NCBI GenBank assembly: GCA_012522255.1 | Contig: JAAYKT010000026.1 | Location: forward strand, 1-5,294 | Direction: 5' to 3' | Source: Clostridiales bacterium | Lineage (GTDB): Bacteria > Bacillota > Clostridia > Lutisporales > Lutisporaceae | Length of the DNA: 5,294 nt | In this document: one piece after another, positions 1-4,670 of the stretch | Layout: each line of letters begins with the position of its first letter | Numbering within the stretch: the stretch's first letter is position 1 | The notes under the pieces: generated by a model | What the model was told of the DNA's origin: nothing | Databases searched by the model: none | What the model saw: only the letters and a program-made list of their open reading frames with translations | Position numbers and translations under genes: made by a program

Positions 1-553
1 GATTAGGGTCAGCGCCTTCGGCCACTCCACCCTCTTCAATATTTACAAGATGCTCATGGCTACCATACCCTCTTTTGATTGCCCAATTGGCACCAGTAGT
101 TAAAAGTTTTTTCAATTCTTTCACGCTCAGAGATATACCTCCTGAACGTCCCACCCCTGGCGGAATCTTATCGTAAAACTTCTTCAAGATTTGAGTAATT
201 GCTCTACGATCCAAATCATCAGCATCAACATTGGTCCTAATTAACCTCACCCCACATTTTATATCGTATCCTATGCCTCCTGGTGAGATAATCCCTTCAT
301 CAGCATCAAATGCCGCGACTCCTCCTATGGGAAATCCATATCCGTAATGAATATCGGGCATTGCCATTGAGTAATCACGAATACCCCTGAGACCTGCAAC
401 ATTTATAACCTGTTTGTAGGCTCCATCCTCTATTACTTTTTTCATAATTGCATCATCTGCAAAAATCAGCCCTGGGACTTTCATATCCGCAGTTTTAGGA
501 ATTAGATATTTGTAATCCGATATTTTTTCTATGTTATAAGGTAATTTATTCAT
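1..553 (-). CDS. rtcB: RtcB RNA-splicing ligase, N-terminal part (3' end outside window)
   Basis: RtcB joins RNA 2',3'-cyclic phosphate or 3'-phosphate ends to 5'-OH ends using GTP and Mn2+, in tRNA splicing or RNA repair in the cytoplasm. The reverse strand reads from ATG at 553 through 184 codons without a stop to the left edge, so well over half of a usual protein of about 480 residues is missing. Visible hallmarks are MPDIHYGYGFPIGG (65-78), then SPGGIGYDIKCGVRLIRT (90-107), with Asp97 and Cys100 matching the Mn2+ ligands Asp95 and Cys98 of Pyrococcus RtcB. Further on, EEGGVAEGADPN leads toward the guanylylation half, which is not visible. Lys99 stands where Asn is usual. The ATG lies inside the archease stop (ATGA, 550-553) with no separate Shine-Dalgarno sequence, so translation is probably coupled. 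The family call is near certain; an inactivating change or intein beyond the edge cannot be excluded. Confidence 0.96.
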   Translation of the reverse strand, partial: MNKLPYNIEKISDYKYLIPKTADMKVPGLIFADDAIMKKVIEDGAYKQVINVAGLRGIRDYSMAMPDIHYGYGFPIGGVAAFDADEGIISPGGIGYDIKCGVRLIRTNVDADDLDRRAITQILKKFYDKIPPGVGRSGGISLSVKELKKLLTTGANWAIKRGYGSHEHLVNIEEGGVAEGADPN

Positions 554-972
554 GTATCAAAATATATTTTCACTTTATGGGGTCCGACAGCCTTAATCTG
601 AAGTTCATGATATGTAACAGCTTTTATTTCCTGCTTTATATCTTTATCTTCTAAATTTCCTGATATCTTTATGTCTGCCTCTAAACGATGGTTTTTTACT
701 TTCAGTCCTTTCAACCCCACAGGACGAAGTCTTTTTTCACTTGTCATGTATAGTATTTCACTTAAGAAATCGACCATCAATTCTTCGTAAGTTGAAGCTA
801 TCAATTCTATCTTTTCAATTTTTTCGGCTTCATGGATACTTGCGGGGTTATCTAAAGAAAGAAAAAGCAAGCCTTCCATAGCGTTTGTGAAAAGTTCATC
901 CAATGTTAAGCCATAAACTTCAAGCGCAATATCAGCCGAATGCTCTATTTCTTTAAACTTTATATTTTCCAT
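550..972 (-). CDS. Archease, RtcB activator
   Basis: Archease is a small metal-binding protein that speeds RtcB guanylylation and allows multiple turnover of the ligase. This is established for archaeal and human homologues. Numbered from a GTG at 987, the protein has the N-terminal signature EHSADIAL (15-22; usually HTADI), followed by LTLDELFTNAMEGLLFL. The C-terminal signature is KAVTYHEL (122-129), ending ...VKIYFDT with an acidic residue next to the last, as in the family. Total length of 140-145 residues is normal. I prefer ATG 972 (140 aa) because AGGGTGAAG lies about 9-12 bases upstream. The GTG at 987 would add MKYNL but has only a bare AGG against it. The stop overlaps the rtcB start by four bases, so the two are cotranscribed, and the pairing makes an RNA repair or tRNA maturation unit very likely. 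No RtcR-type regulator is visible upstream. Confidence 0.94.
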   Translation of the reverse strand: MENIKFKEIEHSADIALEVYGLTLDELFTNAMEGLLFLSLDNPASIHEAEKIEKIELIASTYEELMVDFLSEILYMTSEKRLRPVGLKGLKVKNHRLEADIKISGNLEDKDIKQEIKAVTYHELQIKAVGPHKVKIYFDT

Positions 973-987
973 CAAGTTATACTTCAC

Positions 988-1003
988 CCTACATACTAGT
1001 AGG
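988..1003 (-). promoter_or_regulatory. Short inverted repeat abutting archease start region
   Basis: On the minus strand CCTAC (1003-999) and GTAGG (992-988) form a perfect 5-bp stem around a 6-base loop. The right arm runs directly into GGTGAAG, the likely Shine-Dalgarno region for ATG 972. In RNA the hairpin would occupy part of the ribosome-binding site, so it could dampen translation of the archease-rtcB pair. A stem this short could also be chance. Confidence 0.25.
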
Positions 1004-1021
1004 CAGTCACCAATTATATAT

Positions 1022-1027
1022 ATTATA
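1022..1027 (-). promoter_or_regulatory. Possible -10 element (TATAAT) for archease-rtcB
   Basis: The minus strand reads a consensus TATAAT here, about 50 bases upstream of ATG 972. No good -35 hexamer is found 16-18 bases further upstream, and the stretch is rich in A and T, where such hexamers arise by chance. It is the best promoter candidate for the archease-rtcB operon in this spacer. Confidence 0.25.
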
Positions 1028-1243
1028 ACCCTTGTTAGCCAATTATTTTATACATTTTAAACACAATTATTATTCAGTTTTCTTGCAAAATTTCTGTTAA
1101 TTGCCTACCATTCGACTGGGGCATCCTTTCTTAATTTTAGTGTTTAAGATTTTTACTATGAAGGGATAGCTGACCCAATGAAATTTTATAGATGGTATTT
1201 TATCAACCGAAGTTGACTTTTTGTCCACAACGGGAAAAGAGAG
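1028..1243. other. AT-rich intergenic spacer between divergent archease and EamA genes
   Basis: No recognisable gene lies here. The spacer contains a weak plus-strand promoter-like pair (TTAATT at 1131-1136 and TACTAT at 1154-1159, 17 bases apart) that could serve the EamA gene. It also contains a small hairpin, TCAAC-CGAA-GTTGA (1203-1216), followed by CTTTTT, which resembles a very weak plus-strand terminator. A 58-codon open frame on the minus strand (1097-1270) has one GTG start at 1228, no ribosome-binding site and no family resemblance that I recognise. This may be decayed sequence rather than a functional leader. Confidence 0.5.
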
Positions 1244-1246
1244 ATA

Positions 1247-2179
1247 ATAATCAAAAAAAACGGAAACACTTTAATATATCTAGCTGCACTGGGATATGCA
1301 TTTATAATAGGATTATCTTTTCTATTTACTAAGTTTTCTCTAGATGTAGCAGATCCAATAAATATACTTGCCCATAGATTTACAGTATCCTTTATTGTTT
1401 TAGGAATACCTGTCTTATTTAAATGGGTTAAAGTTAACTACACCAAAGAAAGAATTATAAAACTAATACCTCTTGCAATAGTTTATCCAATGTTATTCTT
1501 TGGTTTTCAAACATTTGGACTTCTATATGCAACATCAGCAGAAGCAGGAATACTCTTGGCCTCAGCACCAGTATTCACCTTAATTCTGGCAACCTATTTT
1601 TTAAAAGAAAAATCTAATATCCTACAAAAAATATCTATCATATTATCTGTAACTGGAGTAATTTATATTTCTTTAATGAAAGGGTCAACGCTCGATATTA
1701 ATAACATAAAAGGAATTGTACTTCTTGTACTCTCAGCTTTGTGCATGGCGGGATATAATGTGATGGCAAGAAAACTAACTAAAGAATTTACAAATATAGA
1801 ACTATGCTTTGCGATGATAATACTTAGCTTTGTATCATTTAATTTGCTTTCTATTGGAAATCATTTAGCCAACGGAACTATCTCAAATTACTTTGCAGCT
1901 TTTACAGCTCCCAGTTTTGTAATATCAATATTATATTTAGGAATACTGTCTACCCTGGGCACTGCATTACTTACAAATTATATTCTATACAAATTGGAAG
2001 CCTCAAAAATGAGCGTATTTGCCAATTTAGGAACTGTGATTTCTATAGTGGCCGGTGTAGTATTTTTAAAAGAAAAAATATTCTATTATCACATAATAGG
2101 TTCAATACTTATTGTAGGTGGTGTGCTAGGAACAAATTTTTTAGGCGATGCAAAGCCTATCCCCGAAAACCTAGATTAA
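1247..2179 (+). CDS. EamA/DMT-family transporter, start codon not canonical
   Basis: This is an inner-membrane carrier of the drug/metabolite transporter superfamily, whose members export small metabolites or take up compounds; the substrate cannot be told from sequence. About ten hydrophobic segments form two EamA repeats. The first ends in ASAPVFTLILATYFLKEK, the second in GTVISIVAGVVFLKEK. The N-terminus (TLIYLAALGYAFIIGLSFLFTK) is typical of the family. The frame is open from 1217, but there is no ATG, GTG or TTG between that point and ATG 1490, which would delete the first two to three helices. ATA 1247 (or ATA 1244, ATC 1250), just after AAAGAGAG, gives a normal length of about 310 residues, so I place the start there. 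An ATG-to-ATA loss or a rare start codon would explain it. The codons are very AT-rich (ATA, AGA, TTA) and the gene stands alone on the plus strand, which suggests horizontal transfer, perhaps from a Firmicute-like donor (inference). Confidence 0.85.
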   Translation: MIKKNGNTLIYLAALGYAFIIGLSFLFTKFSLDVADPINILAHRFTVSFIVLGIPVLFKWVKVNYTKERIIKLIPLAIVYPMLFFGFQTFGLLYATSAEAGILLASAPVFTLILATYFLKEKSNILQKISIILSVTGVIYISLMKGSTLDINNIKGIVLLVLSALCMAGYNVMARKLTKEFTNIELCFAMIILSFVSFNLLSIGNHLANGTISNYFAAFTAPSFVISILYLGILSTLGTALLTNYILYKLEASKMSVFANLGTVISIVAGVVFLKEKIFYYHIIGSILIVGGVLGTNFLGDAKPIPENLD

Positions 2180-2222
2180 ACTAATTCATATAAAAACAAT
2201 AGCCCTATAATTACATCAAGTC

Positions 2223-2318
2223 TTACATTCTCCAAGCTGAATAATATTTTGGAAGAATCCTAAGAAGAACAATGCCAGCATAGACAGAACTGTATATCAC
2301 AGCGCCGAGTAAAATATC
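2223..2318 (-). pseudogene. Possible C-terminal remnant of a membrane protein
   Basis: Directly behind the zinc-ribbon gene, in another minus-strand frame, a start-less open stretch ends at a TAA and encodes 31 residues beginning DILLGAVIYSSVYAGIVLL. This small-residue and Tyr-rich helix resembles the last transmembrane segment of ABC-2 type permeases, but the usual C-terminal arginine/phenylalanine tail is absent. It overlaps the zinc-ribbon stop by two bases. It could be a vestige of a deleted gene, or chance, since random sequence often encodes hydrophobic stretches. Confidence 0.2.
2227..2258. terminator. Weak hairpin between convergent EamA and zinc-ribbon genes
   Basis: ATTCTCCAA (2227-2235) can pair with TTGGAAGAAT (2249-2258), with one bulged base and a 13-base loop. 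It sits between two genes that converge, where a bidirectional terminator is expected. Neither strand has a proper T-run after it, so intrinsic termination is doubtful. Confidence 0.25.
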
Positions 2319-3111
2319 ATAAATCAGCTGCTTTCATAATCCTTCTACATTCCGGAAAATTTCTACAGCCATAAAATTTTTTTCCTGGAGTCCTACCTCG
2401 CTTTGCTGTCCTTAGTACCATTTCTATACCACAGAAGGGACAATTAGGTGGTGTTGGTTTTATTGATGCTCTTTCTATCGACTCTCCAGCTTGATGTTCA
2501 TGTACAGGAACAATATTTTTGCATTTGGGGAAATTTCTACATCCATAAAACCTATTTCCCTTATAAATGCCATGTCTGGCTGTTCTTAAAACCATATCTG
2601 CTCCACATCTTGTGCACTTTATCTTCTTGGCAATTTGTTTGGGGGAGTAATCCGATTGAGGTGACGCTTCACGCTGAAGCTTTTTTGCTGTGACTTTTTT
2701 CTTTATATTCTTGGGAACTACTACCTCTTGCTTAATACCCTCTATTTCTTTTTGTTTTTTGTCTTGACTGACATGCTTTTTTTCATGTTGCTTAAGTGGT
2801 TTTTTGTGTTGAGCTTTCTTTACTTCGGATTTTTTCTCTATAGTCTTAGCAACTATTGCCTCTTGCTTACGTTTTTCTATTTCTTTCTGCTTGCTTTTAT
2901 AAATTTCAAACTTTTCTTCATATAGCCTGAGTTGCATTATGCTACGTCGTTTTTTAATTAATTCTGATAGGATGAAAGATATTACAATAATGGTAGATGG
3001 AATGCTGACAATATAATACAAGAGCATGTATTTGGACTCTGCAATAATCCTATAAACTAAATATAGACCCAGAAGCAATAAAACTAAAACTACAGGTGGA
3101 TTTCGTCTCAT
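2317..3111 (-). CDS. Membrane-anchored protein with two topoisomerase-type C4 zinc ribbons
   Basis: I recognise the domains but not a named family. Two hydrophobic helices (about 7-24 and 29-51) are followed by KKRR, and with the basic N-terminus this places both ends in the cytoplasm. Residues 52-160 are a Lys/Glu/Gln-rich, probably helical or disordered linker with an internal repeat (74-104 and 119-148). Two zinc ribbons follow, like the C-terminal DNA-binding fingers of topoisomerase I: C166, C169, C191, C197 and C224, C227, C249, C255. Both share the core MVLRTA...FYGCRNFP.C. All eight cysteines are present. Such ribbons bind nucleic acid, so the protein may tether DNA or RNA to the membrane (inference). 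Some two-helix membrane proteins with these ribbons carry an Mrr-like nuclease domain between the parts; none is visible here. ATG 3111 has only a weak GAAAATAAG ahead of it, but a good promoter lies just upstream, so the gene is likely monocistronic. Confidence 0.85.
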   Translation of the reverse strand: MRRNPPVVLVLLLLGLYLVYRIIAESKYMLLYYIVSIPSTIIVISFILSELIKKRRSIMQLRLYEEKFEIYKSKQKEIEKRKQEAIVAKTIEKKSEVKKAQHKKPLKQHEKKHVSQDKKQKEIEGIKQEVVVPKNIKKKVTAKKLQREASPQSDYSPKQIAKKIKCTRCGADMVLRTARHGIYKGNRFYGCRNFPKCKNIVPVHEHQAGESIERASIKPTPPNCPFCGIEMVLRTAKRGRTPGKKFYGCRNFPECRRIMKAADL

Positions 3112-3128
3112 CTTATTTTCTTTTTTAA

Positions 3129-3157
3129 ATATTAAATAACTCTATTTTTAAGTGCAA
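3129..3157 (-). promoter_or_regulatory. Putative sigma70-type promoter for the zinc-ribbon gene
   Basis: On the minus strand TTGCAC (3157-3152) and TAATAT (3134-3129) are separated by exactly 17 bases and lie 18 bases before ATG 3111. Transcription would start only about 10-15 bases ahead of the start codon, leaving a very short leader. The surroundings are AT-rich, so one promoter-like match is not proof. Confidence 0.4.
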
Positions 3158-3318
3158 TTGCTTTTTCTATATATCTCACTTCTTAATTTATACTTTAAAG
3201 ATATATGCTCTAGGTTTCAAGGAAAAAGATTAGAGGAAAAAATAACATCGTTTGAGATTCTCTCGATAATACGTCTTTGAGGGTGACAGAAGAGGTTAGG
3301 ATAAAGGTGGGAGCTGGC
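3158..3318. other. Spacer between tRNA-Gln and the zinc-ribbon gene
   Basis: No gene is seen. Next to the tRNA there is a GGCTGGCTGG run on the plus strand (3316-3325) that includes the encoded CCA. At 3254-3289 the minus strand reads GTCACCCTC ... GAGAGAATCTC, which loosely recalls dispersed intergenic repeats of the GTCATTCTGAG...AGAATCTC kind. No intrinsic terminator with a T-run is evident behind the tRNA, so read-through into the zinc-ribbon gene is possible. Confidence 0.4.
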
Positions 3319-3393
3319 TGGCTGGGGAGGCAGGGTTCGAACCTGCGCATCCCGGGACCAAAACCCGGTGCCTTACCACTTGGCCACTCCCCA
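3319..3393 (-). tRNA. tRNA-Gln (anticodon UUG), CCA encoded
   Basis: The minus strand folds as a full cloverleaf. The acceptor arm TGGGGAG (3393-3387) pairs with CTCCCCA (3329-3323). The anticodon stem CCGGG/CCCGG encloses the loop TTTTGGT, giving anticodon TTG, which reads CAA. The T arm GCAGG-TTCGAAC-CCTGC is perfect. Discriminator G (3322) and an encoded CCA (3321-3319) follow; the U1-A72 pair is a known glutamine tRNA feature. The 5' end lies one base after the ispE stop, so it is probably cut out of the ispE transcript by RNase P. The ispE-tRNA-Gln order is common in Proteobacteria, where prs usually follows; prs is absent here. Confidence 0.97.
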
Positions 3394-3394
3394 A

Positions 3395-4228
3395 TTATAT
3401 TATTTCGTTAACGATCCAGCAGTCAAAGTTGAAACTGTTTTCAACTACATTTTTAATTGACTCAGCAAGCTTATCATCCTCTACAAGAGCAAATACTGTC
3501 GATCCACTCCCAGAAAGAAGAGGTTGGGCTCCCCAATTTATAAGCCGGCTCTTAAGGTCTCGCAAGACAGGATACTCAGAAAAAACTGTTTCTTCAAGGT
3601 CGTTTCTGAGTATCAGTGCCCAGTTTCCTTGCGTATAATTCTCTATTATTTTATTTAGTTCGTCTTCCGGTGTCAACCTGCCTCCTGGATATCTGGAATA
3701 TACTTTTTCGGTAGAGATGTTTACTCCGGGATTAATTAATAGAATTTTCTTTTTTTCTGGGTTTTCGTAAGGAAGAGGTTTTACCACCTCACCCCTACCT
3801 GTAGCAAGCGTACCACCTGGGTGAAGGAAAAGGTTTACATCACTTCCAAGAACAGCCCCTATTTCTTCAAGCTGGCTTATACTAAGATTCAAATCCCAGA
3901 GTTTATTCAATGCTGTGAAGACTGCAGCAGCGTTGGAAGACCCGCCCCCTAGGCCTGCTCCTGTGGGGATATTCTTTTTCAGGCTTATTGAGCAACCCTT
4001 TTCTGTCTCTGCAAATTCCTTAAGTAGAACTGCGGCACGGTAAACTAGATTATCTTCCTTGGCTATCCACTCAGGGGCCTCAACAGTAATATCAGAAGCT
4101 TCTTCGATGATTAATTCATCAAAAAGAGACACTTTAACCACCACCGACTGAAAATCATGAAAATTATCTGGTCTCTTGTTTCCTACATTCAGGAAAAGGT
4201 TAATCTTGGCTGCTGCTTTTATCTCCAT
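3395..4228 (-). CDS. ispE: 4-diphosphocytidyl-2-C-methyl-D-erythritol kinase
   Basis: IspE phosphorylates the 2-hydroxyl of CDP-methylerythritol with ATP, the fourth step of the MEP pathway to IPP and DMAPP, in the cytoplasm. It is a GHMP kinase. Numbered from an ATG at 4237, the N-terminus AAAKINLFLNV contains the catalytic Lys11, followed by KRPDNFHDFQSVV. The glycine-rich ATP loop is PTGAGLGGGSSNAAA (91-105). GSDVNLF (131-137) holds the catalytic Asp133, with Asn where Pro is commoner. Motif 3 is LLSGSGSTVFAL (240-251). Length of 277-280 residues is normal. ATG 4228 (MEIKAAAKIN) fits the family start; ATG 4237 adds three residues. AAGGA lies 12 and 3 bases ahead of them respectively, so spacing does not settle the choice. 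The 5' end overlaps the lipoprotein gene by 29-38 bases, implying cotranscription with coupled translation. Confidence 0.97.
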   Translation of the reverse strand: MEIKAAAKINLFLNVGNKRPDNFHDFQSVVVKVSLFDELIIEEASDITVEAPEWIAKEDNLVYRAAVLLKEFAETEKGCSISLKKNIPTGAGLGGGSSNAAAVFTALNKLWDLNLSISQLEEIGAVLGSDVNLFLHPGGTLATGRGEVVKPLPYENPEKKKILLINPGVNISTEKVYSRYPGGRLTPEDELNKIIENYTQGNWALILRNDLEETVFSEYPVLRDLKSRLINWGAQPLLSGSGSTVFALVEDDKLAESIKNVVENSFNFDCWIVNEII

Positions 4229-4670
4229 ATTTAACATTTATCCTTACGGATTCGTTTACCGAAACCAGCTCTACATACTGCGGAAAAGAATATTCTCCTA
4301 TGTTTTTGTAATCCTCGTACGATATTATTATATCATCTTTGGTAAAGGGATTGCGAATTTCTCCCTTACCAAATATGAATGCCCAATATTCCATAAGTTC
4401 AATAGCTGACTCATCAATGACAAAATCTTTTGTCTCAACCCTATCCCCTGATACAATGATACTTCCGCGCGGAATATTAAATTCATCCATAAGGTAAAGC
4501 GTAAATATCTCTTCCTTACTCTCAACAGTAAAGATGCCGTTCATTTTTGGATATCCAGTGAGTCGAATGCTCATCCATCCCGATAAATCTGTCGGTACAT
4601 CCGGTTTCCTTATTCCACAACCAGAAAGAAAAACAATTAAAATGAATAATATTGTTAAGGGTTTTTTCAA
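4200..4670 (-). CDS. LolB-like outer-membrane lipoprotein
   Basis: This is a small lipoprotein with a type II signal peptide: MKK, a hydrophobic core and the lipobox LSGC, with lipidated Cys18. The mature part of about 138 residues has alternating strand-like segments (WMSIRLTGYPKMNGIFTVES, YVELVSVNESVRINVKYGD) as expected for a LolA/LolB half-barrel. Such proteins receive lipoproteins from LolA and insert them in the outer membrane. Sequence similarity to LolB is faint and the protein is shorter than E. coli LolB (about 207 residues). The call therefore rests largely on position: TPR gene, lolB, ispE, tRNA-Gln is a conserved order, and lolB-ispE are also neighbours in E. coli. The start is TTG 4670, overlapping the TPR stop as TTGA; no ATG fits the signal peptide. 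The 3' end overlaps ispE. It could instead be an unrelated DUF lipoprotein. Confidence 0.75.
   Translation of the reverse strand: MKKPLTILFILIVFLSGCGIRKPDVPTDLSGWMSIRLTGYPKMNGIFTVESKEEIFTLYLMDEFNIPRGSIIVSGDRVETKDFVIDESAIELMEYWAFIFGKGEIRNPFTKDDIIISYEDYKNIGEYSFPQYVELVSVNESVRINVKYGDKSSSQD

Noticed and set aside
1203..1223. Rho-independent terminator TCAAC-CGAA-GTTGA followed by a T-run on the plus strand
   Set aside because: The stem is five pairs with little G/C, and no plus-strand gene lies upstream to terminate.
1490..2179. Taking ATG 1490 as the transporter start
   Set aside because: It would remove the first helices, while the conserved EamA N-terminus is encoded in frame from about 1247.
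2448..2693. Plus-strand open frame of 81 codons opposite the zinc-ribbon region
   Set aside because: It is antisense to the strongly supported zinc-ribbon gene and has no family resemblance.
2728..2925. Plus-strand frame of 65 codons rich in Phe and Leu, resembling a membrane peptide
   Set aside because: The hydrophobic look is the antisense of the Lys/Glu-rich linker (AAA/GAA read as TTT/TTC).
3316..3325. GGCTGGCTGG as a tandem repeat element
   Set aside because: It is only two and a half units and is explained by the tRNA CCA end plus neighbouring bases.
3429..3638. Plus-strand frame of 69 codons
   Set aside because: It is antisense to the conserved C-terminal part of ispE.
4176..4409. 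Plus-strand frame of 77 codons across the lipoprotein/ispE junction
   Set aside because: It is a shadow of two genes with clear protein signatures on the other strand.
4328..4525. Minus-strand frame of 65 codons inside the lipoprotein gene
   Set aside because: It is a shadow in another frame of the lipoprotein, with no ribosome-binding site.
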